Positions 1 through 10,757 of a DNA stretch of 64,000 nucleotides are shown here, piece after piece. This DNA is from Venturia oleaginea (lineage: Eukaryota > Ascomycota > Dothideomycetes > Venturiales > Venturiaceae). Numbering within the stretch: position 1 is the stretch's first letter; the number at the start of each line of letters is the position of its first letter. The translations under genes and the position numbers were made by a program. The notes beneath the pieces are model-generated. The model made no database searches. It saw only the letters and a program-made list of their open reading frames with translations, and was not told the origin of the DNA. The stretch spans positions 248,001 through 312,000 of the forward strand of contig JABMLP010000018.1 of assembly GCA_013176395.1 (NCBI GenBank), in the 5' to 3' direction.

Positions 1-1464
1 AGGAACAGCCGTAGCTTGATACGCAGGCATTATAAATCCATCCAGCTGGTTCTGAACCATGAGATCATGGTAGACATGCACGATCTTCGCGCGCTGCATA
101 TTCATCTCAAAAATCTGATCAAGTGTTGGCTCGTAATCTTTGAGTTCTTCGAAACTGGATATGGCAATAGAATCAACCCAAGGTTCTCCGGCATCATTGA
201 TGAAGCCGACCGGTGTCTTCTTGGGGTCCATGAGGAAGTACTTCCACGAAAGAATTGCTGCCTCCCACATATCAGGGATCAGACCATCAAGTGGGACGAT
301 GATATTGCCTGCATCGGTCAAGGCTTTCGCGGCGCTTTTCATACATCTCAACATGGACGGGTGTAAGGGACGCTTGGGATGCTCAGTGATGAGTCCGAGG
401 CGTAGGGGTCGCTTGTAGGGTTCGACGGCTCTCCATGGGATATTCAGAGCGTTTTCGTCGAGATCCCATGGTTCGCTTTCGATGATCGTTTTCATGAAGA
501 GCTCCATATCCCGAACGGAGTGTGCCTCGGGACCAATGCAAGGGAGGATAGAACTAGGAGCCCCCATGCGGCCTGGTGGGGTTTTTCCAGCAAAGGGAAC
601 TCGAGCCGAGGTTGGCTTGAATCCAAATATACCATCGCAGAGAGCTGGAATGCGGACGGAACCTGCGATGTCTGTTCCCACACCTAGGAGTGACCCACGG
701 AGCTTTATAAGAGCACCTTCACCTCCAGTAGACCCTCCTGCGGTTAGTGATAGTTTAACAGGATTCAAGGTTCGCCCAAAAACGTTGTTTTCGCTGTCTG
801 CGGTCATCATCGTTTGGGGAAGATTCGTTTTGACGTATACGACGCCGCCATGGCGTAGTATAAGGTTAACCACCGCTGAGCTGTTTGTTGCAGCTGGTCT
901 TTTCAAAAACTCGACATAGCCGATAGTTGACGTGACACCAACAACGTTAAAGGAGTCCTTCAGGCTGATGGGAAGGCCATGGAGAGGACCCATGGGCTTC
1001 TTATTCTTCTCGAAGTAAGCGTCGACTTCCTTTGCTCGTTCGAGTGCTTGATCGAAGAATATCTCAGTCAAGCAGTTGACCTGATTCTGTCAGTGGCCGT
1101 CATATGAATCGTGACAACAGGATATCTCACTAGCTGCTGTGCGATGGCCGCCCGCTTGCAAAATGCCAGTGTGACATCGTAAGAGCTTCATTCTCATCAG
1201 CGTAGCCCGGATCACGTCCCCAATCATTGCTTACCTGACTTGTCCGCTTGCCATGTTCTCCAGCAACTCAGTTGCGTCATACTTCTCCGTCAATTCGATT
1301 TCTCTTTCACTCAAAATGCCACACTTCCTGGGTACATCAAGCACGTTCAAATCCGCCTCACGGTTGATCATGCATAGGATAGATTCTGAAAGTCGCCATT
1401 CAGTCGGAATCTTGGCTGCATTTTGTTCTCGCTTTGCAGCGGATACCGTTTGCCAATCTGGCAT
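1..1464 (-). CDS. Amidase signature family enzyme (acetamidase-like), 3' end beyond window
   Basis: Hydrolyses amides; fungal relatives include acetamidases and general amidases. Exons by eye: 1464-1235, 1185-1131 and 1080 to the window edge; the two introns have GT-AG ends and the frame is continuous. The N-terminus (WQTVSAAKREQ, then IPTEW and GILSEREIELTE) is typical of fungal amidases. Exon 3 carries the catalytic Lys in PISLKDSFN, the Gly/Ser loop GGSTGGEGALI with the bridging Ser, and the nucleophile Ser in GTDIAGSVRIP, so the Ser-cisSer-Lys triad is complete. Family members are about 540-560 residues; roughly 450 are visible, so the last fifth lies left of the window. The start at 1464 is the only ATG giving the usual N-terminus. 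The substrate cannot be told from sequence. Confidence 0.9.
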
Positions 1465-2248
1465 GATGTTTAAACTGCTGGTGAATCGTGATGTTGAAAG
1501 AAGGTTGAACGCAGATGTTCGGAGGCCGATGATAAAGTGGAGCCGATGTTTACAACTCGCCCTGCAGCTGCATGAGGGGTACCGTAGCCCACATTTATGC
1601 TGATCTATGAAACATGAAGAGCTAGTTCAGACAAGAGTCGCGGTTGAGATCGCGGGTTAATAAATGATGCATGCCAGTAAGTGTATGATATTCGAGCATT
1701 TGTATGCGCTCTTAGGACGCGGCAGACTCACTCTTTCTGTGCTGACGTGTGAAAAATCTCGCAATTGCGGAATTCTAAATTTAATGCCCAGAGTTCGTCC
1801 TGTCTCTCGAACGATTTCTTCACTGAGCATTCTAGTTACCGCTTAATTTTTCAGTCAAATGACTACCTCACTGTGGTTTCTCGCCCACTGGGAGGTTGTG
1901 AGCCGTTTTGCAATACAAATCCAGTGCCTTTAGCTGCTAGAGGAAAACGGACACGAGTATTCGTTTCTGCATCTGGGACTCTGATAGGTAAAACCTCCTC
2001 GAACTTGCTCAATATCTTGGGTATCGAAATTGAGCTAACAGTAATAAACTGGATCGGGGTTTTTAATCACCGCCCGCGAAGTGGATGGAATTGGGCTGGA
2101 CCATCCCGCTCCAGAAGTCGGAGTCTGTGAGTGTGGCACCTATGGATGTGCCTTCCAGAAGACTTATGACCGGAGTAGCTGCTCTTCTTTTCGGACCCCC
2201 AGAGTTGTGGAGCTTCAGACCGCAAAGATCATGAGCAAGTGTGATCCC
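1465..2248. other. Intergenic, no gene recognised
   Basis: Short open frames exist on the plus strand, but none has a recognisable domain, a convincing start or splice structure. This is the upstream region of the amidase and the downstream region of the CCDC174-like gene. Confidence 0.6.
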
Positions 2249-3292
2249 TCAACCATCGACATCCGCGGCCGGCTCATCACCTTTCTGTCTTATCTCGCCC
2301 ATTAGATCGTTCAGGAACCGGTCTGCCTTTGTTGTGCCTCTCTTTTGCTGTATAGCCTTTCTCCTTTCCTCCACCTCCTTCTTCCTCTCCTTCTTGCGCT
2401 TCCGCGATTCAGCTTGCCGAGCCTCTGTCTCCAGTCTTTCGTTCTCAAGATTTTCCATTTGTCTCTTTCTCTCCTCGGCGTCACCTGAGAACTGAAAGAA
2501 ACCTGCACCCTTGGTCCTAATCTCGGCTTTGCCATCGAAGTGCGTGTCTGGCGGCGGTGTCGCTTCTTTGTCTCGCTTCGCGGCTAATGCTGCCATTTGC
2601 TCAGAAATCGTGTGGTCCGGATTGAAGGCAGAATATTGCACAGTGTCTCCATGTATAATATTCGTCGGCATGGCTGGTCTCGCAGTAAACCGATCAGGGT
2701 CGTTCACTCCCGCGGCAATCATTTTCTTCCTCATCTCCTCCCTGGCAACGTCCGCCCTCGTGCCTTTTCTGGTACGTCCAAACTCATCGGTGTAATCGAT
2801 GAGTTCTCCCTCTTCACTATCTGGATGATCCTCGCCATCCGAGATATCGCTATCCCCCTTCCCTGCCTGTTGCCGTTCTGCCCACTTCCTGTCAAAATCG
2901 ACGCCGTATTTGTCGTCTATGTCTTCGATGTCTCCCCTTTTCAACGCGGCGTAGAGACGGGCTTTCTCTTCCATTCGCCGTTTGGACCTGTGTAATGTCG
3001 CTTCGTCTACCGCCTCGCTCCTGGTCGAGTGCTTTTGGGTGAACTCTGGCTCATCAAGATCTTTTGCTGCCCTCTTCTTAGAATTCTTATTGTGGGTGGA
3101 GAAGATGTCCTCCTTCTTGGGCCTTGCACGACCTGCACTGGCGCGAGCAGCGACTTTCGTGCCGCCATTAGACGACGACGAAATCAGAGAGGACAGCTGG
3201 GATGTGAATGCAAGAGTTGATGAGGACGAGATCTCCTTGCCAGTCGCTTTCTTCAGGCGTGGGATGCCGTACAATTTGTCGTCTTTGGACAT
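2249..3292 (-). CDS. CCDC174-type coiled-coil nuclear protein (DUF4078-like)
   Basis: Single-exon gene of 347 residues. It is very rich in Lys, Glu and Arg, and the C-terminal third (about residues 255-330) is a charged coiled coil (ERKRQMENLENERLE and following). The core motif DYTDEFGRTRKGTR near residue 165 and KYGVDFDRKWAERQ near residue 130 match the conserved block of the CCDC174/DUF4078 family, whose animal member is nuclear and associated with RNA processing. The fungal function is inferred only from that similarity. The gene is divergent from homoserine dehydrogenase, with 390 bp between the two start codons, so they probably share a promoter region. The start at 3292 gives MSKDDKLYGIPRLKKATGKE, a plausible conserved N-terminus. 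Confidence 0.75.
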   Translation of the reverse strand: MSKDDKLYGIPRLKKATGKEISSSSTLAFTSQLSSLISSSSNGGTKVAARASAGRARPKKEDIFSTHNKNSKKRAAKDLDEPEFTQKHSTRSEAVDEATLHRSKRRMEEKARLYAALKRGDIEDIDDKYGVDFDRKWAERQQAGKGDSDISDGEDHPDSEEGELIDYTDEFGRTRKGTRADVAREEMRKKMIAAGVNDPDRFTARPAMPTNIIHGDTVQYSAFNPDHTISEQMAALAAKRDKEATPPPDTHFDGKAEIRTKGAGFFQFSGDAEERKRQMENLENERLETEARQAESRKRKKERKKEVEERRKAIQQKRGTTKADRFLNDLMGEIRQKGDEPAADVDG

Positions 3293-3682
3293 GTTTGCGT
3301 GTGAGAAGAATCTTTGTTCTGGTGGTGATCAGCAAACTCAAAGTTGAGGTGCAGGTGCAGGTGCAGGCCCCGGGGGGGCTTCGATTGCGGCTCGCTTAGG
3401 CCCGCCGCTAAATAGAGGGACACAATCGGGGGCAGAAGGCACGATCACGAAAAACAACATTATAAATCACCATTCTCCATTCACAGCTATTCCCCGTCAT
3501 ACCCCGAGTGGCATCTGAAATACTACTTCCAAGTCCTACAAAGGAATCCTACGGGAAGCCTTCCTATATCGCATCAATTGAGTCTTTTCACCTACTGAGA
3601 CCCCGCAACCGAAACCCGATCGAAATTGTACAAAAGACCACTCATCACCACCCAAGACCCCAATTCAATCCATTTGTTTACC
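3293..3682. promoter_or_regulatory. Divergent promoter region, CCDC174-like / HOM6
   Basis: 390 bp between two divergent start codons. It contains three tandem GGTGCA-type hexamers near 3349-3367 next to a GC-rich tract. No transcription factor site can be assigned with confidence. Confidence 0.4.
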
Positions 3683-4804
3683 ATGGCACCTCCACGACAA
3701 GTCTCTGTCGCCGTCATTGGCGCTGGTGGAGTGGGCAAAGCCTTCCTCTCTCAGTTGAGTCAGCTTTCATCGCGTCTCTCGCGCGATAGTTGCGCACCCA
3801 TATACCTCTCCCTCGTCATGCTAGCTCGAAGCTCGAAAGCCCTCCTACATGACGACTACAAATCTATTCATCTGTCGAGCTGGGAATCTGATCTCAAAGC
3901 CGCAACCCGGTCCACGCCATCTCTCCCCGATATCGCTTCCTACCTCTCCAAAGCACCTGGCCACGTCGTCCTAGTCGACAATACAAGCAATGAGGATGTG
4001 GCGAAGAGCTATCCTTTATTTTTAAAGCACAAGATTAGCATTGTCACCCCTAACAAAAAGGCCTTTTCTGGGTCGTATCAATTGTGGAAGGACATTTTCT
4101 CGGAAGCGTCGAATGGATCTGGACACGGAGGATGGGTTTTCCATGAGAGCTCTGTGGGTGCTGGCCTTCCCGTTCTGAGCACACTACGCGAATTGATAGA
4201 TACTGGTGATGAGGTCACGAAAATCGAGGGTGTCTTTTCTGGCACCATGAGCTTCCTTTTCAACAGCTTCATGCCAGTCGGCGGCGGAGGCGGATCCTTC
4301 TCTGCCGAGGTCAAGAAAGCAAAAGAGCTCGGATACACCGAGCCCGACGCAAGAGATGATTTGAACGGCTTGGACGTGGCACGAAAGTTGACAATCCTAG
4401 CCCGAATTGCTGGATTGGAAGTCGAAAGCCCAACGAGTTTCCCAGTCCAAAGCCTGATTCCGAAAGAGTTGGAGAGCTGTACGAGCGGCGACGAATTTTT
4501 GGAGAAACTGCCTCAATTTGATGGCGAAATGGACAAATTAAAGAAAGAGGCTGCTGCAGAGGGCAAGGTTGTGAGGTTTGTCGGAAACATTGATATTGCT
4601 AGTAAGAGCGTCAAGGTGGGCCTGGAAAAGTTCGACGCCTCTCACCCAATTGCTGCTCTCAAGGGCAGCGACAACATCATCAGCTTCTACACCAAGCGGT
4701 ATGGTAGCAACCCTCTTATCATCCAGGGAGCAGGTGCCGGAGGTGAAGTCACTGCGATGGGTGTGACGGGCGATTTGATCAAGGTTCTACGATTACTGCA
4801 TTAG
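3683..4804 (+). CDS. HOM6: Homoserine dehydrogenase
   Basis: Reduces aspartate semialdehyde to homoserine with NAD(P)H, the branch point toward threonine, methionine and isoleucine; cytosolic. The 373-residue protein is close to yeast Hom6 (359). Visible: the N-terminal dinucleotide motif VAVIGAGGVGKAF (residues 8-20), the substrate-domain motifs EGVFSGTMSFLFN and GYTEPDARDDLNGLDVARK (the homoserine dehydrogenase signature with its acidic residues and the catalytic-region Lys), and the C-terminal GAGAGGEVTAMGV. I chose ATG 3683 rather than an in-frame start 19 codons upstream, because 3683 (MAPPRQVSVAVIG) leaves the usual short lead before the nucleotide motif. No intron is needed. Confidence 0.95.
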   Translation: MAPPRQVSVAVIGAGGVGKAFLSQLSQLSSRLSRDSCAPIYLSLVMLARSSKALLHDDYKSIHLSSWESDLKAATRSTPSLPDIASYLSKAPGHVVLVDNTSNEDVAKSYPLFLKHKISIVTPNKKAFSGSYQLWKDIFSEASNGSGHGGWVFHESSVGAGLPVLSTLRELIDTGDEVTKIEGVFSGTMSFLFNSFMPVGGGGGSFSAEVKKAKELGYTEPDARDDLNGLDVARKLTILARIAGLEVESPTSFPVQSLIPKELESCTSGDEFLEKLPQFDGEMDKLKKEAAAEGKVVRFVGNIDIASKSVKVGLEKFDASHPIAALKGSDNIISFYTKRYGSNPLIIQGAGAGGEVTAMGVTGDLIKVLRLLH

Positions 4805-5569
4805 GCACTAGTGGATATTGCAAAATATCAACCAAATTCGAATAGATCATGAATACATTCCCTCCTGGCTATTCTCTTCTGCGATGAGTATACAAGACTT
4901 GGTCCGCTTGGGTGTCTTGGGATCTGATCACTGACTAACAAATTCATCATCAAATCTATGTCCGCTGCCGCGAATAGAGAGAGCAGGTCGTTTATGAAGC
5001 ATTGTTTCGATCCCAGCTCGAGGTAGTGACGTTTCTGGCTACTTGATGATCCTAATTGGCCAGGAATTTATTGCCGCTGAAACTGCAGCGCTTGCTACAT
5101 GTTTAGGTAAGCTGAACTTAGACAGCAGAAAACATCTTGCCGCTGATGAGCATTCAATTGGATGGTAGAGCTTATCTGCAAGCAAACTTGGAAGATTTGG
5201 AACAGTCTAAAAATAGGTGAAAATATGGCTAGGTGAGGCAGAAACAGCAGCGGAAATTCCTACATTGTTTGGATTGTTCTCGGGTCTATACCATCTGGGG
5301 AACGAAGATAATGGCTGGGAAGCTCACCGTGCACTTCTAATATCGACTCGAATTCCTCCCTAGATTTTGACTCGTTTCTTCTCCAGGCCTTGGTTCTCGA
5401 GAAGGTGGGTCCTTCAGGAAGCAGGATTATGTCCTTTCACTTATGTGCAGTGTGGCACTTTTTCCGTGCCTTGGATACACCTCAGGGACTCGGTCCCCAT
5501 GGTCGAGTTTATGTGTAAACCACCACCACAATCGAAAGAGTAATAGTCTTCCTAATTTATAGATAGTCC
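4805..5569. other. Intergenic, no gene recognised
   Basis: Downstream of HOM6. No open frame with a recognisable motif on either strand. It marks the transition into the transposon-rich island. Confidence 0.6.
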
Positions 5570-6290
5570 ATGATCCTTTCATCGACGAGCTCTGCTTCTA
5601 CAGAAGTGATGCGTGTCTTGTGTCGACTTCAAAATTCAAAGGAGCAACTTCTGGCTCCCCTTTGGGACTTTGACACTCCACTTATCTTGGACAAGATCCT
5701 TGTCGAGAACGGACGAAGCTGGCAATTGATCTCACACCTGTTTGCATTTGGATCACTGAGAACAAGTGACAGCTCATGGTCCTGTTTTACACCAGATTGG
5801 CCCAGAAAAGATTTGATGGATCCTACCTGGAGAATCTACTGAACTATCAGCCTTTTGTCACCCGGATTAAGAAAAGATTATCTCGCCGTCAATCGATCTG
5901 GCAAACTGGAAATCAAGGGGCAAGCTGCAGATATACCCTGGCTTCGCAGAGTGGAACGACGTACTGAAACCTTTTCTCTCTGTGATCAGCCACGGCCATG
6001 AATTTCCCGAAACCATAAGATCGAGAGCAGCAAATCTGATGAAAGGGATCTTCGAGGCCGAACTTGTGGTAAAACCGATGGAGCAGCGAAGTCTCTTTAA
6101 TGTGTGGCATCACAGTCATTAATCTCTCAACTGCCCAGATTATGCCGCATTTGGGGAGTGGCTGGCTACTAGTCATGGCAGTCAGCTGGAAGGGCAGAGT
6201 TCATGGATCAAACTATGCGTCAAAGTCCTCCATTCGTTATTCGAGCAACATACATTCTTTGCCCGCAATATGGACAGTCTGGACAGGCCT
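5570..6290 (+). pseudogene. Degraded coding-like stretch, family not recognised
   Basis: Reading frames on the plus strand join across shifts near 5780 and stops near 6118 into a protein-like sequence. Examples are LLNYQPFVTRIKKRLSRR, PETIRSRAANLMKGIFEAEL and FGEWLATSHG. Composition looks like a genuine ancient protein, but the frame is broken several times and no start is evident. It ends where the reverse-strand LINE ORF1 fragment begins, which suggests a gene interrupted or truncated by that insertion. I do not recognise the family. Confidence 0.3.
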
Positions 6291-6296
6291 GACACT

Positions 6297-7571
6297 GCTT
6301 CACCTACCTTTGGATTCGGACCAATTGATCTCAAACATTCGGACGTAATTCTGAATTTCAACGCGCATGGTTGGACATACAAGGGCATAATTCCGTTCTG
6401 TGCACTTCGACCATTCTGGCACCTGTCCGGTACTGTAGCGGCTATCTTGTAGCAGTCTCTCGTATCGTGTTCCCCCGCACAGCGCCCACAACGGATCGCT
6501 CCGGCACCGCAGTGGGTAGCTATATGCCCCCATTTCTGGAATTTCAAGCATTGCTTTGTCGTGGTAGTATGGTCGAACAGTCTGCACTGATAGATTTCCC
6601 CCTGGATTACTATGCCTTTCCTGATAATCGTGTCTCTGTCCCCGACTGTAGCTACTCCAACAAGGAGGGATCCTCGTTGGTTTGCCGTGGCCGAACCGCT
6701 CTCGTCCCTTTTCCGTTTCAAGGATTTCCATGCCGCTGATACTATTTTTGTGCTTGGGCAGAGCCTCTGGTTACCCTCGTTCAGGTCCCTAACCGCTGCC
6801 GTATTGTCCTCGCTCTTTCCGTCTCCGACTCCAATGTTTTTCTTAACTCCAAACGCCTCAATAAGGTAGTTCTTTTTGGGTACCACTGTAGTCGTGTCAG
6901 GGCCTTGAGTAGCGCTCCTCTCCTTATCTGCTATAGTTCGAAAGTGGACATCTATTGCCCCGCTCTTTAGTACTTTTACTGCAATTGCTTGTGGCATATC
7001 CTTCCGACACTCTTCAAAGACCCTTTGGGGGTCCAGACGGTCCTCCGCCGTGAGGCCGGCTGTATCCTGGAGCTGCACTCGGACTGATTTGGGGGCTTCC
7101 ATATGGACTTTCGACCATAGCTTGTTTCCTGGGCCCGGGGTAGGTCCGGTAGGGGACCGCTGGGTGAGCGATTCCACTAGTCGTTCGATTCGATCGAGCT
7201 ATTTGCTTGCGGTAGCGTTCTGGGAGTTCAGGGGTTGGCCTAGGGCTTCGACGGCGAGTTGGACTTGGATGAAAATGGACTGATTTGGGGGCGGTGCTGG
7301 GCTATCGAGCTCGAGAAGAAGCTGTAGTAAGATGTTCTTTGCGCTCTCGGGCTTTTCAGGGCCCTCGGGGGGGTCTTTTTGGGTTTGTTGGGTCCCGTTT
7401 GGCTGAGGTGGTGTACCTCCGGTGCTGAACCGATGGCTGCCAGACTCCTGCGTTGGTTGCGGCATCTCTTTTAAGGTAAAGTAACCCTTGCGAGTACGGT
7501 GCGAGTGTCTGTAGCTTTATTTCGATGGATTTGGGCGATGTCGACTCCGTGGAGAAGTTCTAGATTAGATA
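6297..7571 (-). mobile_element. Non-LTR retrotransposon (LINE, Tad-like) fragment, ORF1 only
   Basis: A reverse-strand fragment consisting of an ORF1 (gag-like) region and about 100 bp upstream of it. No reverse transcriptase or endonuclease (ORF2) follows ORF1, so this is a truncated, non-autonomous remnant. It lies directly beside the left end of the Fot1-like element. Assignment to the Tad group rests on the zinc-knuckle ORF1 layout. Confidence 0.7.
6300..7465 (-). pseudogene. LINE ORF1 (gag-like zinc-knuckle protein), broken
   Basis: Nucleic-acid-binding ORF1 of a Tad-like LINE. The frame opens at ATG 7465 (MPQPTQESGSHRF) and is closed by a TAG at 7199-7201. The same frame then continues as LDRIERLVESLTQRSPT, so the stop is a nonsense change, probably CAG to TAG. 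The body has KVLKSGAIDVHFRT and three CCHC-type knuckles near the C-terminus: CLKFQKWGHIATHC (second Cys lost), CGRCAGEHDTRDC (intact) and a third that begins RCQNGRSAQN. A frameshift near 6390 moves the end of the third knuckle (ALVCPTMRVEIQN) into the next frame. The protein is therefore inactive. Confidence 0.7.
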
Positions 7572-7573
7572 TA

Positions 7574-9421
7574 ACGTATTCCACCATCGAGTGGGTCAAC
7601 CCATCGAGCGGGTCAGTTTATGCCAAGACCAGCTGCTCCCTTATCAACACAATATGTCTCAACAGCAAAACGCGCAATCATCTAACAGAGAAGGCATAAT
7701 CCAGCTTACCCTTTCTGCCTACAATACCCACCAATTCCGAAGCCTCCGGCGCGCTGCTGAGGCGTTTGATATACCTCCTTCAACATTAACTAGGCGATAT
7801 AACGGAATTACGTATCGCCTAGATACTCGCAACGCCCGACACAAGCTCACTACGACTGAAGAGCAGACAATTGTCCAATACATCCTCGACCTCGATTCGC
7901 GAGGATTCGCGCCCCGGCTGTGTGAGGTAGCAGATATGGCGGATAAACTACTGGGTGTACGCGGTGGAGAGCCAGTAGGGAAAAACTGGGCTGAGAGGTT
8001 CATAACGCGCTCAGATGAGCTCAAGATGGCCTTCAATCGAGCTAAGGATAGGCAGAGGATACTACAGGAAGATCCAGAGATTATTGGCGCGTGGTTCAAG
8101 CTCGTTACAGACACCAAGGCAAAGTACGGTATCCACGACGAGGATACGCACAACTTTGACGAGATTGGCTTCCAGATGGGCGTTATTGGGTCAATGAAGG
8201 TCGTCACAGCTTCTGAAAGACGTACACGGCCTAATTTAATCCAGCCAGGCGATCGCGAGTGGGTTACAGTTATCCAGAGCATCTGCGCCGCCGGGTATGC
8301 GACCCCGCCATTCATTATCTACAAAGGACGCGTTCATATCTCTGCGTGGTATGAGGAGGCAGATATACCACGGAATTAGAAGCTCTCGGTCTCTGAGAAC
8401 GGCTGGACAAATAATGCGCTTGGTCTTGAGTGGTTGAAGCACTTTAACGCGTATACAAAGGCGCGGCAGGTGGGGGTATACAGGCTGCTTATTTTGGACG
8501 GCCATGAGAGCCATCTCAGCCAGGATTTCAAGGACTACTGCCTCGAAACCAAGATATAACCCTCTGCATGCCATCGCACTCGTCGCATATACTCCAGCCC
8601 CTTGACGTGGTCTGCTTCTCGCCGTTGAAGCGCAAGTACTCCCAACGCGTCCGGGACTTGGCACGCCGACGCGTGTACCATATCAACAAGGAAGGCTTTC
8701 TCCCTGCCTTCAAAGACGCGTTTTTCGACGTGTTTATGAAAGAGAACTGTCAAAAGGCTTTTGAGGCAGTAGGGCTAGTCCCTATCGACGCGCAGGTGGT
8801 GTTGGATCGCCTTGAAGTACGGCTACGAACCCCGCCAGAAACCCATCTCCCAGAAACGCCGTGGCAGTCCAAGACTCCAAGTAATACTTATGAATTTGGA
8901 TCCCAATCCAAGCTCGTAAGCGAGTCTTTTACTCGGTCACCAGTTACTGCGCAGGCAGGCTTTTCCCAGCTTGTTAAGGGCGCTGAATTGATGCTACACC
9001 AAAACGCTCTGCTTGTTGCGCGTAACCGCGAGCTTGAAGAGCAATTAGCAGTAACAACGAACCGAAAATGGCGCAAAAGGAAGTGGATCCAGCGAGGTGG
9101 TACTATTGAGTATGGGACTGCAGCAGCGCAGGTAGCTGCAGAGGCGTCTATAGCGCCTCAGGGATCAAAGAAGGCTCGTGGTAGTGGTGGTCAAGAAACA
9201 GCCCGACCAATTCAACGGCGCAGTAGGAACTGCGGCGCAGCTGGGCATAATGCGCGAACTTGTAAAAAAGATATCAAGATATCTTCTGAATCAGATAGCA
9301 GCACGACGGACTTAGAATCTATTGTTGATAGCGATTAAATTGAAGAGTCGTAACATAAGTTGGTCGTGCCAAGCCTTTTTGACCCGCTCGATGGGTTGAC
9401 CCGCTCGATGGTGGAATACGT
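7574..9421 (+). mobile_element. Fot1/pogo-like DNA transposon with 43-bp terminal inverted repeats
   Basis: About 1.85 kb, close to the size of Fot1 (1.9 kb). The left end from 7574 (ACGTATTCCACCATCGAGTG) is mirrored by the right end up to 9421. Over 43 bp the two ends differ at a single position (T versus C), as read by eye. TA dinucleotides flank both ends (7572-7573 and 9422-9423), the target duplication expected for this superfamily. The termini also contain an internal direct repeat (two copies of a CCATCGAG-GGGTCA block). The transposase inside is broken, so the copy is non-autonomous but could be mobilised in trans if a source exists. Confidence 0.88.
7654..9338 (+). pseudogene. Fot1/pogo-family DDE transposase, broken
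   Basis: Starts at ATG 7654 (MSQQQNAQSSNREG). Residues 1-120 hold the Psq/CENP-B type helix-turn-helix DNA-binding region (FRSLRRAAEAFDIPPSTLTRR and a second HTH to about GKNWAERF). Catalytic acids are recognisable: NFDEIGFQMG, LLILDGHESH and ILQPLDVVCFSPLKR. A TAG at 8377-8379 interrupts IPRN-KLSVSENGW where family members have Trp (TGG to TAG). An extra two bases at about 8557-8561 shift the frame just before the third catalytic block. The C-terminus has a zinc knuckle (NCGAAGHNARTC) that has lost its first Cys. Confidence 0.85.
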
Positions 9422-9423
9422 TA

Positions 9424-9698
9424 TTAAGAAAATAATCAACGAATTGAAAGCAATCATATTATTAGTATGTGAATAATGAATCAGTCTCATTGGTAACATC
9501 TGAAAAGATATACGCTCTTAAGTACTCGACACAATCAACGCCGCCCGGAGCACAGTCAACGCGGCGCTTCCCTTATCGGAGTTGGATTAGTCCGTCGGGC
9601 TAGTAGAGGTAACATTGATCCGCACAGCTATTATGCCCGACATAAACACCTGACCGACTTGGGTAAAGGAGCGATGTCCTACTTGAACTCTGAACTAA
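9424..9698. other. Spacer between Fot1-like element and pseudogene
   Basis: No gene or repeat recognised. Confidence 0.5.
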
Positions 9699-10518
9699 TC
9701 AAGAACATTGTAACTCTTCTTCCTCAGACTCCTCCACGGGTACTCCTAAAGCTTCCTGCAGGTCAATTCGCCATTGCCTACCGGATGTCACCCTTCCAGA
9801 CCTCAAGTACTTGTATAGTGCCCTCAGCGGCTCCGGAAGCTGATTTGAATCCAATAGTCCATCATCGTCCACATACTCTTCCATATAACAGATCATAGCC
9901 ATTGCGAAGCAGCCAATCGTCTTGCCTGAGTCGCGAGCGTACAGACGCATAAACGCTTCCAGGAGCACACGGGCTTTGGGGACAATTACGGGATGGAGGC
10001 CTGACTGGAACACGCCAGGTCCTCGACCGGGTCGCCAGGGAGGCAGGATCGTTGTGTCTGATGCCAGGCAAAAAGGCTGCGGCACTGTGAACTTCTCGTG
10101 CTGTATGTCTACCAAAAGGGAACTTTCGAGTCGCAGAAGGAACCATAACGTCTCAGATTAAGGGTACAGGCCGACTGTAACCTCAGAACCATCGATGTGC
10201 AGATGCGCTCTAGCGGGAGGCGTGTACCGGTTCGGTGAGCTGGTGAGACACGTTGCCGGATTAGGGCACGGCAAAAGAGGCTCTATTCTTGTGAGTCTTT
10301 GCAGCAATTTCGAGGAGGTCGTCTGAAACTACAAAATCCAGTGACTAGTGCTTAATTAGAAGATTAGATGTGTAATTGTTATAGTCAAGACTCACAGCGA
10401 CGATAGTTGGCACCCCATGGGCCCGGAGCAAAAAGTGACCCCACAACACACATGGAACTGCTGCGGCGTTGAGCGCTTGAGCAATTGTAGACACAAAGTC
10501 ATTGCGAAGATTAGCCAT
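9699..10518 (-). pseudogene. Decayed nucleotidyltransferase-like fungal gene
   Basis: The N-terminal exon (from about 10518) reads MANLRNDFVSTIAQALNAA then VPCVLWGHFLLRAHGVPTIV. It resembles a fungal family I remember as nucleotidyltransferase-like (VLWG..L...GVPTIV). A GTGAGT donor near 10396 and an acceptor near 10329 give a plausible intron, followed by SDDLLEIAAKTHKN. A frameshift near 10270 then leads to CPNPATCLTSSPNRYTPP and ARAHLHIDGSEVTVGLYP, where a TAA at 10158-10160 replaces an expected CAA. The same frame continues as SETLWFLLRLESSLL to TILPPWRPGRGPGVF and EYVDDDGLLDSNQLPEP, ending at 9699. One shift plus one C-to-T nonsense make it non-functional. The family name is from memory and should be treated as tentative. 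Confidence 0.55.
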
Positions 10519-10563
10519 GTTTTCACCGCCTTTCGACAGGTTTCTGTAAAGGCTCTGTGACAA

Positions 10564-10757
10564 TTTGAAGATGTAATCAGCAGAGCGGAGAATTGGTGAT
10601 CTTTTGGTGTGGAGAGAAACATGACGAGCGTAAAAATTGGGTGACGGTTAAGTTGAAAGAGATTGAAGTTGAATGTTGATTACTGCCTGCCAGATAAGTG
10701 GGCCCGTTAGCGGGTCCACGAGTGTTTATTGTGTACTTAGTAAGCGCTGCCACTACC
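10564..10757. other. Spacer before Tc1-like element A
   Basis: No gene recognised. Confidence 0.5.
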
